Part shown: piece after piece, positions 41,590-50,508 of the stretch
Layout of the letters: every line of letters begins with the position of its first letter
Numbering within the stretch: position 1 is the first letter of the stretch
Origin: CBDDLD01 sp965230605
GTDB lineage: Bacteria > Bacteroidota > Bacteroidia > Flavobacteriales > Flavobacteriaceae
DNA: 64,000 nucleotides
Assembly (NCBI GenBank): GCA_965230605.1
Contig: CBDDLD010000004.1
Location: forward strand, 434,001 to 498,000
Reading direction: 5' to 3'
Program-made: the position numbers and the translations under genes
Notes under the pieces: generated by a model
What the model was told of the DNA's origin: nothing
What the model saw: only the letters and a program-made list of their open reading frames with translations
The model's database searches: none

Positions 41590-44496
41590 TTAGAAAGATA
41601 AGTTTAATCCAAGCACAAATGTTCTTGCTCTAGGATAGAAATTATTGTCAATACCACTAGCAATCTCAGGATCCAATCCGTCATATTCAGTAATCACAAA
41701 TACATTTTGTGCCGTAAGAGATGCTCTTAGGTTTACTTTCTCAAAAGGTAATGAATACCCTAGAGATAAATTGTCTAATCTTACAAAATCAGCTCTCTGA
41801 ATATATAAGTCAGAGAATAAATTTTGATTTCTAAATCCAGTAGATAATACACTCTGATGTGCATTAGGTTGGTAATTACCTGCGGCATCTAAGATGACTG
41901 CCAAGTTACCTCGGTCTGAAGCAACGTTATTATATACGTAGTTACCAAAGCTCCCTCTAAAGGTAAAACTTAAATCGAAATTTTTATAACTAAAATTGTT
42001 TGTAAATCCGATAAATGCATCTGGAGTCGCTTTTTTATAAGCCTGACGATCAGCTTCAGTAATCTGATTATCACCATTAACATCAACAAATGCGCCTTCT
42101 ATTGGATTACCCGCATCATCGTATACCTGACGGAATACAAAGAATGTAGAAGGGTCTAAACCTGGTCTCCATAATTGGATGGTATTACCTACACCACCAG
42201 AGATGCCTCCTTGAGGAATAAAGAAATCCGGATCACCACTTAAATTAAGTTTAGTGATCTCTCTATCTTGGAACGTAACATTGAAATTAGCATCCCAGTT
42301 AAGGTTTTCACTTTGGATGATAATACCATTAAGAGAAATTTCTAATCCTCTACTCGTAGTTTCACCAACATTTGTTGTTAGTAAATCCGATAGGTTAGAA
42401 CCTGCTGCTGTTGGTACAGTAGCTAATAAATCTTCAGTTTCTCTGTAATATGCATCGATACTACCTGTTAAACGGTCATCGAAGAAACCAAAGTCTAAAG
42501 CCACGTTATATTGAGTAGTCTCCTCCCATTTTAAGTTTTCATCAAACTCTTCCGGACGTAATGTCGGAGAGAAGATTGGGTTTCCGAATTCATCCACACC
42601 AAACTGAACTTGCGCTTGTGTATTTAATGACGGTGTATAAACACCTAAGTAACCATAATTCTGCCCGATCTCTTGCTGTCCGGTAACACCCCATCCACCT
42701 CTAAGCTTTAAGTTAGAGAAGAAAGAATTTTGCATGAAATCTTCGTTAGTGATCTTCCAACCTACAGAGACTCCAGGGAAGTTACTCCATCGGTTATCTT
42801 CACTAAAACGCGAAGACCCATCACGACGATAACTAGCTGAAATTAAGTAACGGTCTGCAATATCAAAACTAGCTCTTGCAAAATAAGATTCCAGAGCATT
42901 TCTATCGATAATTGTCGGCACTTCAACAAGTTCTCCTGAAGCTCCAGTTTGATCTCTATCTGATCTGATATAGAACTCTTGATAAGAATGACCAGCTGTA
43001 ATATCTACAACTGTATTGATAGACTCCACATTCTTCTTATAATTAAGGAAGAAATCTAATAAGGTATTTCGGTTTAAACCTCTGTACAAGTTTGTAAAAG
43101 GGAAAGAACCAGGGTTATTTGGATTAGCCACATTAAACTGTGCACCATCATTTTCTGCATAGTCAAAACCTGCATTCATATTGAATTTCAATTCCTCTAA
43201 GAACCAGAATCTGTAATCCACATTGAAATTAGCAATAACACGTTCTGAGGTGTTCTTGTTTTGGTTTAATTCTAATAATGACACCGGGTTTACAGGAGCT
43301 AATGGATCTCCTAATTGTGTAAAATTGCCGTTTTCATCAAATACAGATTGCGTTGGGTCAAAGGCTATTGCAGATCCTATTGCAGCTTGGTCAGCATAAG
43401 TGTATTCATCTTTAATACCCTTAGCTGTTAAGGTTAATTTTAAATCATTATCTAATAAACGCTGTACAAATGATGTATTGATAGCGTTACGCTCATACAA
43501 GTCACCAATTAAGGTTCCTTGTTGAGAAGCGTGGTTTAAATTTACTCTGAAATTGAAATTCTCATAACCTTTAGAAACTGTAAGGTTGTGTATAGCACCT
43601 ACACCGGTAGTGTATATTTCATCTTGCCAATTGGTACTGGCATTTCCTAAGAGGGATTGGTCAAAATCCGGGTTGCTTGCTCCTAGTGCTCGGTATTGAG
43701 CTGCCGAAAGCACATCCACTTCATTATTGACGCTAGATAATGATGCTTTTAAATCATATTCAACTTTGAAAGGCTGATTGGCTGAACCTTTTTTGGTGGT
43801 AATTAAGATCACCCCGTTAGATGCTCTCGATCCGTAGATCGCAGTAGCAGAAGCATCTTTTAAGACTACAAAGTCCTCAATGTCTGCCGGGTTGATGGCA
43901 TTAAGTGCGTTTCTCACACCCTGTACACCACGTTGATCTAATGGTAATCCATCGACAACAATTAAAGGTGAATTGTTTGCGGATAATGAAGCACCACCAC
44001 GAATTCTAATTTCTGAGCCCTCACCGGCAGCACCACCATTAGAGGTAATTCTAACCCCTGCAGATTTACCTGCAATAAGTTGTTCTGGAGATACAATTGC
44101 GCCTCGGTTGAACTCTTCATCGGATACCTTCTCAACAGCACCGGTAGCATCTTGCTTAGTGGTAGAACCGTAACCGATAAGTACAATCTCATCGAGTAAA
44201 GCGGCATCTTCTACCATAATTACATCAAGTGTCGCTTGACCGTTGTATACAATCTCTTGGGTTACAAACCCTACATATGAGAATACAATAGTGTCGCCTT
44301 GATTGACATTTAAAGAATACTTACCATCGATATCTGTCGAAGTCCCGGATGTTGTTCCTTTGATAATAACATTAACGCCCGGGAGAGGCATAGCATTAGC
44401 TTGGTCTGTTACACTACCTGAAATTGTAGTTTGAGCAAACAAGGTTGCTGGTAATACAATTAGGCAAAACAGCAAAGCATTTAAGAATGTTTTCAT
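41590..44496 (-). CDS. SusC-family TonB-dependent maltodextrin transporter
   Basis: 968 residues. The signal peptide ends LFAQ (22). The N-terminal regulatory domain (SGSVTDQANAMPLPGVNVII), TonB box region (LLDEIVLIGYGS), plug (LIAGKSAGVRI, NNSPLIVVDGLPLDQ, IYGSRASNGVILIT) and barrel end ARTFVLGLNLSF are all present. It is the first gene of the minus-strand susCDE cluster, divergent from the LacI regulator. The perfect operator palindrome lies 112 bases upstream of its start. The context of GH13, GH65, GH31 and GH97 enzymes supports starch or maltodextrin as ligand. Confidence 0.96.
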   Translation of the reverse strand: MKTFLNALLFCLIVLPATLFAQTTISGSVTDQANAMPLPGVNVIIKGTTSGTSTDIDGKYSLNVNQGDTIVFSYVGFVTQEIVYNGQATLDVIMVEDAALLDEIVLIGYGSTTKQDATGAVEKVSDEEFNRGAIVSPEQLIAGKSAGVRITSNGGAAGEGSEIRIRGGASLSANNSPLIVVDGLPLDQRGVQGVRNALNAINPADIEDFVVLKDASATAIYGSRASNGVILITTKKGSANQPFKVEYDLKASLSSVNNEVDVLSAAQYRALGASNPDFDQSLLGNASTNWQDEIYTTGVGAIHNLTVSKGYENFNFRVNLNHASQQGTLIGDLYERNAINTSFVQRLLDNDLKLTLTAKGIKDEYTYADQAAIGSAIAFDPTQSVFDENGNFTQLGDPLAPVNPVSLLELNQNKNTSERVIANFNVDYRFWFLEELKFNMNAGFDYAENDGAQFNVANPNNPGSFPFTNLYRGLNRNTLLDFFLNYKKNVESINTVVDITAGHSYQEFYIRSDRDQTGASGELVEVPTIIDRNALESYFARASFDIADRYLISASYRRDGSSRFSEDNRWSNFPGVSVGWKITNEDFMQNSFFSNLKLRGGWGVTGQQEIGQNYGYLGVYTPSLNTQAQVQFGVDEFGNPIFSPTLRPEEFDENLKWEETTQYNVALDFGFFDDRLTGSIDAYYRETEDLLATVPTAAGSNLSDLLTTNVGETTSRGLEISLNGIIIQSENLNWDANFNVTFQDREITKLNLSGDPDFFIPQGGISGGVGNTIQLWRPGLDPSTFFVFRQVYDDAGNPIEGAFVDVNGDNQITEADRQAYKKATPDAFIGFTNNFSYKNFDLSFTFRGSFGNYVYNNVASDRGNLAVILDAAGNYQPNAHQSVLSTGFRNQNLFSDLYIQRADFVRLDNLSLGYSLPFEKVNLRASLTAQNVFVITEYDGLDPEIASGIDNNFYPRARTFVLGLNLSF

Positions 44497-44607
44497 ACTT
44501 TATTTTTAAAGTTAATTGCTTAGTTAATTCATATATATTTTCACTTCTTGGGTTAAATTTATGTAAAATTAGGAGTACTATAATGTTAAAAAAACCACGC
44601 TATTGTT

Positions 44608-44623
44608 ACGAAAACGTTTTCGT
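44608..44623. promoter_or_regulatory. LacI-family operator between divergent starch genes
   Basis: ACGAAAACGTTTTCGT is a perfect 16-bp palindrome with the central CG typical of LacI/GalR operators. It lies in the 282-base gap between susC (minus) and the lacI-type gene (plus). The neighbouring repressor is the obvious partner. No second perfect copy was seen in the window. Confidence 0.85.
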
Positions 44624-44778
44624 GTTTATAACTTTTTTGAAAATATTAACATATCACAAAAAGTGAAGGAAAAATTGAAGATTCTCAGTGAAAATACCCC
44701 TTAATTACGAACTTGTGAATTCAAAAATTCGATTTTTCACTTATATTGGTCAAAACTTCTTCAAATTTGAATGGATTC

Positions 44779-45819
44779 ATGAAGCGAAAAATAACATTAA
44801 AACAAATTGCAAGAGAACTGGATGTTTCTATTTCTACAGTGTCTAAAGCCCTAAGAAATAGTGTTGAAATAAGTGAGGATACCAAGCAAAAAGTTCAAGC
44901 CTTCGCAAAGCTCTATAACTATAGGCCTAATAATATAGCACTGAGCCTCAAGAATAGAAAAACCAAAACGATTGGAATTATCATTCCGGAGATTGTGCAC
45001 CATTTCTTTTCTAAAGTAATTAGTGGGATAGAATTGGTAGCTAATAATAGAGGATATAATGTTATTGTTGGGCTATCTAATGAATCGTTTTCTAAAGAAG
45101 TCATTAACATGGAGATGCTGGCCAATGGTAGTATTGATGGATTTATCCTATCCATTTCTAAAGAGACATTACATCAGCAAGATTACCATCATTTTGAAGA
45201 AACAATAAACCAAGGGATGCCTATAGTGATGTTTGATAGAGTGGTTAAAGATATACAGTGTGACAAGGTGATAGTTGACGATATGAAAGGCTCTAAAAAA
45301 GCGGTGACTAAGCTTATTGAAAATAAATGCAAGCATATTGCACTCATCACTACAAGCGATTATGTGAGTGTCGGAAAGCTAAGAACACAGGGCTATCTTG
45401 AAGCCCTACAAGAAAACAAAATTACCCCCAAAGCCAGTCTAATACTAAAAGTGGACTATGACTATAATTCTGAAGAAAATTTAGAAGATCTAGAAGGAGA
45501 GATAGAGGAATTATTTAAATCGAATAAAGCCATAGATGGTATTTTTGCAGTGAATGAGCTTTATGCCCTGTCAGCAATGAAAGTGGCCAGAAAATTAAAA
45601 CTTAAAGTGCCCGGAGATGTTCAGGTGATCGGATTTACAGATGGTGTACTGTCAAAACATGCTACGCCAAGCCTTACCACAGTAAGTCAACATGCACAAT
45701 TAATGGGTGAAAAAGCTGCAGATTTACTGATAGATAAACTCGAAAATGAAGATGATGAAGAGGAGTATCAGACCGTGGTTATAGAAACTGAATTGGTTGA
45801 GAGAGAATCCACTAAATAG
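44779..45819 (+). CDS. LacI-family regulator of the starch locus
   Basis: 346 residues from the ATG at 44779 (MKRKITLKQIARELDVSIST); an upstream TTG would add 11 residues before the helix-turn-helix. The HTH (residues 5-25) and hinge (NYRPNNIALSLKNR, about 45-60) are standard. The periplasmic-binding-type effector domain follows (TIGIIIPEIVHHFFSKVISG, DGFILSISKET, VMFDRVV, AVNELYALSAMKVARKL, VIGFTDGVLSKHATPSLTTV). It probably binds the nearby palindrome and responds to maltose or a maltodextrin. In Bacteroides the starch system uses the membrane regulator SusR; here a cytosolic LacI type takes that role. Activator or repressor mode is not visible. Confidence 0.93.
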   Translation: MKRKITLKQIARELDVSISTVSKALRNSVEISEDTKQKVQAFAKLYNYRPNNIALSLKNRKTKTIGIIIPEIVHHFFSKVISGIELVANNRGYNVIVGLSNESFSKEVINMEMLANGSIDGFILSISKETLHQQDYHHFEETINQGMPIVMFDRVVKDIQCDKVIVDDMKGSKKAVTKLIENKCKHIALITTSDYVSVGKLRTQGYLEALQENKITPKASLILKVDYDYNSEENLEDLEGEIEELFKSNKAIDGIFAVNELYALSAMKVARKLKLKVPGDVQVIGFTDGVLSKHATPSLTTVSQHAQLMGEKAADLLIDKLENEDDEEEYQTVVIETELVERESTK

Positions 45820-45829
45820 AAATTTAACA

Positions 45830-45858
45830 TTGGGGATTTAAAATCTTTACTATCTTTA
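45830..45858 (+). promoter_or_regulatory. Promoter of the transporter-enzyme operon
   Basis: TTG (45830-45832), 18 bases, TATCTTTA (45851-45858), one mismatch to TAnnTTTG. It is 91 bases before the transporter start, so the mRNA has a leader. Confidence 0.5.
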
Positions 45859-45865
45859 CCCCTCA

Positions 45866-45905
45866 ATCAAAACTTATATTTTCACTTCTTACCATAAGTT
45901 TTGAT
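45866..45905 (+). promoter_or_regulatory. 12-bp inverted repeat in the transporter leader
   Basis: ATCAAAACTTAT (45866-45877) and ATAAGTTTTGAT (45894-45905) match perfectly over a 16-base loop. The loop region contains TATTTTCACTTCTT, also present in the susC leader (44534-44549 holds TATATTTTCACTTCTT). It may be a binding site or an RNA hairpin; it lacks a T-run, so it is not a normal terminator. Confidence 0.5.
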
Positions 45906-45949
45906 AAGCTACAAGCTTGTCAGAATAGTATAAATTAAAACATACTATA

Positions 45950-47452
45950 ATGAAAAAGCGTAGATTAGGTTTCTGGGAAATCTGGAACATGAGTTTCGGT
46001 TTTCTAGGAATTCAATTCGGGTTTGCATTACAGAATGCGAATACATCCAGAATATTTGAAAAACTTGGAGCTGATGTTGATGAGCTAGCTGTATATTGGC
46101 TTGCTGCACCAGTTACGGGTCTTATTATTCAACCGATTATAGGCTATTTTAGTGATAGAACCTGGCATAAAAAATTAGGGCGTCGACGACCTTACTTTTT
46201 GGTGGGAGCCATTCTAGCTTCTATAGCTCTATGTATGATGCCGAATTCACCAGTATTATGGATGGCAATAGGAACGTTATGGATTATGGATGCCTCTATC
46301 AATGTCTCCATGGAGCCCTTTAGAGCCTTTGTTGGAGATAATTTACCTGATGATCAAAGAACATTAGGTTTTGCCACACAGAGTTTTTTTATTGGAGTTG
46401 GAGGTTTTGTTGGCTCTGCCATGCCATATATCTTTTCTAATTGGTTAAATATTTCAAGTACTGCTCCAGATGGCGTTATTCCTGATACCGTTAAATATTC
46501 CTTTTACATTGGAGCTGCAGCTTTTTTATTAGCAGTATTGTGGACCGTAGTCAAATCTAAAGAGTACACTCCGGAAGAATTTGAAGCTTTCGAAAAACAA
46601 GCTGAAGAGTCATCAGAACATAAACCTCAGGTAGAGATTACTGTAAGTAAGCAAATCAATTATGGGTTATCAATGCTCATGTTAGGATTAATAACAACTA
46701 TGGGTTTTGCTTATTTCAATCTTAGAAAAGACCTGTACATCTTATCCGTTGGGATAGCACTTGTAGGACTGCTCTTTTTAATGGCAGGGTACCTTAGAAA
46801 GTCGAATAAGGAGAATGGATTCGTAAATATAATGACAGACCTATTACGAATGCCAAAAACAATGAAGCAATTAGCGTCAGTACAATTCTTTTCGTGGTTT
46901 GCCATGTTCTCTATGTGGATCTATGCTACTTCAGGGGTAACAAGTCATATCTATAAATCTACAGACACAACATCAGTGATCTATAATGAAGGCGCAGATT
47001 GGGTAGGTTTATTAATGGGGGTGAAATTTTTAGTTGCCGCTTTGGTTGCTTTTTTAATCCCGGTATTAGCAAAACGGACTAGTAGAAAAGTAGCACATTT
47101 AGTATGTCTCACGCTCGGAGGTATAGGATTGATCTCCTATTATTTTGTAAGTGATCCCGATTATTTGCTAATCTCAATGATTGGTGTTGGTATTGCATGG
47201 GCAAGTATTTTATCTGTGCCTTATGCGATGCTTACAGGATCGTTACCAGCTAATAAAATGGGGTATTACATGGGGGTATTTAACTTTTTTATTGTAATTC
47301 CACAGATTGTAGCAGCCTCTATTTTAGGATTCATGCTGACGACATTTTTTGATGGAGAGCCTATTTATGCTCTAGTCGTTGGAGGAGTCTCTATGATAGT
47401 TGCAGGATTACTGACCTTAAGAGTAAGTGATAAAGAAGAAATAAGTATATGA
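45950..47452 (+). CDS. MFS sugar transporter, SLC45/maltose-permease type
   Basis: 500 residues with about 12 membrane helices. Signatures: GFLGIQFGFALQNANTSRIF at the first helix, IIGYFSDRTWHKKLGRRRPY (the MFS loop with two charged blocks), DASINVSMEPFRAFVGD, LTLGGIGLISYYF and IGVGIAWASILSVPYAML. This matches the SLC45/GPH-like sugar:proton carriers that in Bacteroidota starch loci import maltose into the cytosol. The next gene overlaps its stop (ATGA), and that gene plus GH65 provide cytosolic phosphorolysis. This makes maltose the likely cargo. Confidence 0.9.
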   Translation: MKKRRLGFWEIWNMSFGFLGIQFGFALQNANTSRIFEKLGADVDELAVYWLAAPVTGLIIQPIIGYFSDRTWHKKLGRRRPYFLVGAILASIALCMMPNSPVLWMAIGTLWIMDASINVSMEPFRAFVGDNLPDDQRTLGFATQSFFIGVGGFVGSAMPYIFSNWLNISSTAPDGVIPDTVKYSFYIGAAAFLLAVLWTVVKSKEYTPEEFEAFEKQAEESSEHKPQVEITVSKQINYGLSMLMLGLITTMGFAYFNLRKDLYILSVGIALVGLLFLMAGYLRKSNKENGFVNIMTDLLRMPKTMKQLASVQFFSWFAMFSMWIYATSGVTSHIYKSTDTTSVIYNEGADWVGLLMGVKFLVAALVAFLIPVLAKRTSRKVAHLVCLTLGGIGLISYYFVSDPDYLLISMIGVGIAWASILSVPYAMLTGSLPANKMGYYMGVFNFFIVIPQIVAASILGFMLTTFFDGEPIYALVVGGVSMIVAGLLTLRVSDKEEISI

Positions 47453-48105
47453 AAGAAAAAGGATTCATATTTGATCTAGACGGTGTCATTGTAGATACCG
47501 CAAAATACCATTATCTGGCATGGAAACGCCTAGCTAAAAGCTTAGGTATAGATTTTACCGAAGAAGATAATGAGCAATTAAAAGGCGTGAGTAGGGTACG
47601 ATCATTAGAGAAGATATTGTCATGGGGTAAAAAAACGATCACTGAAGATGAGTTTATGAAGCTTATGGCTATTAAGAATGATGATTACCTCACGTATATC
47701 AACAAAATGGATCGATCAGAGTTACTACCGGATGTGTTTGAAACTCTTGAGTTCTTAAAAACAAATAAACAGCCTGTTGCATTGGGCTCAGCAAGTAAAA
47801 ATGCAAGACAAATATTAAAAAAGGTAAATGTAAAGCACATGTTCGATGCCATTGTAGATGGTAACGATGTGAGTAAGGCTAAACCGGACCCGGAAGTTTT
47901 TCTCAATGCTGCCAAATTACTAAATCAAGATCCTGAAGACTGTATTGTGTTTGAAGATTCGGTAGCGGGGATTCAGGCAGCCAATGCTGCTAAGATGGTA
48001 TCTATAGGTATAGGTAGCAAAGAGGTCTTACATGAAGCAGATTACGTGTTTAAAGATTTTACCGAGATAGAAATAGAGTTTTTAAATCAACTCATTAACA
48101 ATTAA
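47449..48105 (+). CDS. pgmB: beta-Phosphoglucomutase
   Basis: 218 residues, the usual length. HAD motif I FDLDGVIVDTA has nucleophile Asp 8 and acid/base Asp 10. The cap domain includes LKGVSRVRSLEKIL. Motif II is LGSASKNA, with motifs III/IV KAKPDPEVFL and VFEDSVAGIQAA. It turns beta-glucose-1-phosphate into glucose-6-phosphate, with a bisphosphate intermediate and Mg2+. It is translationally coupled to the transporter (four-base overlap) and followed by GH65, which makes its substrate. Confidence 0.96.
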   Translation: MKEKGFIFDLDGVIVDTAKYHYLAWKRLAKSLGIDFTEEDNEQLKGVSRVRSLEKILSWGKKTITEDEFMKLMAIKNDDYLTYINKMDRSELLPDVFETLEFLKTNKQPVALGSASKNARQILKKVNVKHMFDAIVDGNDVSKAKPDPEVFLNAAKLLNQDPEDCIVFEDSVAGIQAANAAKMVSIGIGSKEVLHEADYVFKDFTEIEIEFLNQLINN

Positions 48106-48154
48106 TTGAGCGTTCAATAAAAGTACAGTAATAGGTACGATTATAAAGATAAAA

Positions 48155-50461
48155 ATGAATCTAGATTATATTATACCAGATAATTGGTCAATTATAGAAG
48201 AAGGTTTTAATGCAGAACGAGTAAAAGCCTCAGAGAGCCTGTTTAGTATCGGTAACGGTGCTATGGGACAGCGCGCCAATTTTGAAGAACAATATTCAGG
48301 ACCTACTTTTCAAGGAAGTTATATAGCAGGGGTTTATTATCCGGACAAAACCAGAGTGGGTTGGTGGAAAAACGGATACCCTGAATACTTTGCCAAAGTG
48401 ATTAATGCCCCAAGTTGGATTGGTATTAATGTGATGATAGATGGCACCCCTTTAGATCTTAATACCTGTAAAAAGGTGGAAGGTTTCAGAAGAGAATTGA
48501 ACATGAAAGAAGGCTGGTTGTCAAGACGTTTTACAGCCACACTTCAAAACGGAGTTCGTGTTGAAGTAGAATCTAAGCGTTTTCTAAGTTTAGAAATAGA
48601 TGAGTTAGGAGCCATCAGTTACAGTGTAAAGCCAATGAATCGCTCAGCTTCAATTACGCTTCAACCCTATATAGATAGCGGTATTACTAATGAAGACACC
48701 AATTGGGATGATAAGTTCTGGGATACGCTAAGCGTTAGTCATGAAAGTGATGAAGCTTACATTCAGGCGAAGACCATGAAGACCGATTTCTACACCTGTA
48801 CGTTTATGGCGTCTCAGTTATATTCTAATGGAAGTCTGTTAGATATCAACCCGGAAATTAATAAAGCTTCAACTTATATTTCATACAGCTACAATAAGAC
48901 AGTTGCTAAAGATGAGGTATTTACTATTCACAAGTTTGGAGGGTATGCTGTAGATAGAAATCATGATAAATACGAGTTGGTTAAGGCAGCTAAACATGTC
49001 ATTAACAAGGCCAAAACGGTAGGTTTTGAAGCGCTTTTAAAGGCACAAAAAGAAGCTTGGACCAAAATATGGGACATGGCGGATATTACTATTGAAGGTG
49101 ATGTGAGTGCACAACAGGGTATTCGATTTAATATATTTCAACTAAATCAAACCTATTTGGGAACCGATGCCCGATTAAATATCGGTCCTAAAGGATTCAC
49201 AGGTGAGAAGTATGGAGGAAGCACTTATTGGGATACTGAAGCCTATTGTATACCATTCTATATGGCTACAAAAGACCAAAGTGTAGCTAGAAATTTATTG
49301 GAATACAGGTACAATCACCTTGATAAGGCTATAGAAAATGCTGAAAAATTAGGATTTAAGAATGGAGCAGCCCTATTCCCAATGGTAACTATGAATGGTG
49401 AAGAATGCCATAATGAATGGGAAATTACGTTTGAAGAAATTCACAGAAACGGTGCTATAGCATTCGCTATTTATAATTACCACAGATATACAGGCGATTA
49501 CAGTTATATTCCGGAGAAAGGATTAGAAGTTCTCATAGGAATTGCAAGGTTCTGGCATCAGAGGGCAACGTTTTCCCTGAAGAGAAATAAGTATGTCATT
49601 TTAGGAGTAACTGGGCCTAACGAATATGAAAATAATGTAAATAATAACTGGTATACCAACTACATTGCTAAATGGTGTATCAATTATGCGATAGAAAATA
49701 TTAAGCGTGTTAAGGTGGATCATAATGAGGATTACACACGCGTTATGAATAAAGCAAGACTTTCTGATGCAGAAATTGACAAATGGTTGGAAGTTGCTAA
49801 TAATATGTACTTCCCTTATTCAGAAGAGCATCAGGTATTCTTACAGCAAGATGGCTTTTTAGATAAAGAATTTACGACAGTAGCAGATTTACCAAAATCA
49901 CAGCGTCCTATCAATCAGAAATGGTCTTGGGATCGCATATTGAGATCGCCATACATAAAACAGGCCGATACGCTTCAAGGATTTTACTTTTTTGAAGACC
50001 ATTTTACAACAGAAGAATTAGAACGTCATTTTGATTTTTATGAACCTTTTACAGTTCATGAAAGTTCATTGTCACCATGTGTCCATAGTATTCAAGCTGC
50101 TAAACTGAACCGAATGAATCAGGCCTATATGTTCTATTTGAGAACGTCAAGGCTAGATTTAGATGATTACAATCACGAAGTTCATGAAGGCTTGCATATT
50201 ACATCTATGGCAGGAACATGGATGAGTATTGTAGAAGGGTTTGGTGGTATGCGTGTTAAAAATGATATGCTCTCATTCGAACCTAGAATTCCAGAACAAT
50301 GGGAAGCATTTTCATTTAAAGTGAATTTTAGACATCAAATCATCAAAGTAAATGTATGCCAAGGACATACACATTTTGAGTTAGAAGGTAATGGAGAAGT
50401 TAAGATTATGGTTAATGGAAAAATCATAACGATTTCGCCTAACAATTTGGTGACTGTATAA
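48155..50461 (+). CDS. GH65 maltose phosphorylase
   Basis: 768 residues, full length for GH65. N-terminal beta-sandwich (ASESLFSIGNGAMGQRANFEE), then the (alpha/alpha)6 barrel with YWDTEAYCIPFYM, the general acid Glu in GEECHNEWEITFEEIHRNG (about 420), VTGPNEYENNVNNNWYTNY and QRPINQKWSWDRIL; C-terminal MAGTWMSIVEGFGGMRV. With no signal peptide it is cytosolic. Maltose plus phosphate gives beta-glucose-1-phosphate and glucose. Trehalose or kojibiose phosphorylase is possible in this family, but the pgmB/maltose-carrier/GH13 context supports maltose. It saves ATP compared with hydrolysis. Confidence 0.93.
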   Translation: MNLDYIIPDNWSIIEEGFNAERVKASESLFSIGNGAMGQRANFEEQYSGPTFQGSYIAGVYYPDKTRVGWWKNGYPEYFAKVINAPSWIGINVMIDGTPLDLNTCKKVEGFRRELNMKEGWLSRRFTATLQNGVRVEVESKRFLSLEIDELGAISYSVKPMNRSASITLQPYIDSGITNEDTNWDDKFWDTLSVSHESDEAYIQAKTMKTDFYTCTFMASQLYSNGSLLDINPEINKASTYISYSYNKTVAKDEVFTIHKFGGYAVDRNHDKYELVKAAKHVINKAKTVGFEALLKAQKEAWTKIWDMADITIEGDVSAQQGIRFNIFQLNQTYLGTDARLNIGPKGFTGEKYGGSTYWDTEAYCIPFYMATKDQSVARNLLEYRYNHLDKAIENAEKLGFKNGAALFPMVTMNGEECHNEWEITFEEIHRNGAIAFAIYNYHRYTGDYSYIPEKGLEVLIGIARFWHQRATFSLKRNKYVILGVTGPNEYENNVNNNWYTNYIAKWCINYAIENIKRVKVDHNEDYTRVMNKARLSDAEIDKWLEVANNMYFPYSEEHQVFLQQDGFLDKEFTTVADLPKSQRPINQKWSWDRILRSPYIKQADTLQGFYFFEDHFTTEELERHFDFYEPFTVHESSLSPCVHSIQAAKLNRMNQAYMFYLRTSRLDLDDYNHEVHEGLHITSMAGTWMSIVEGFGGMRVKNDMLSFEPRIPEQWEAFSFKVNFRHQIIKVNVCQGHTHFELEGNGEVKIMVNGKIITISPNNLVTV

Positions 50462-50508
50462 GATCATAAAACACATAGCTCTAGATCTTTAACTAAAACA
50501 ATAATAGT

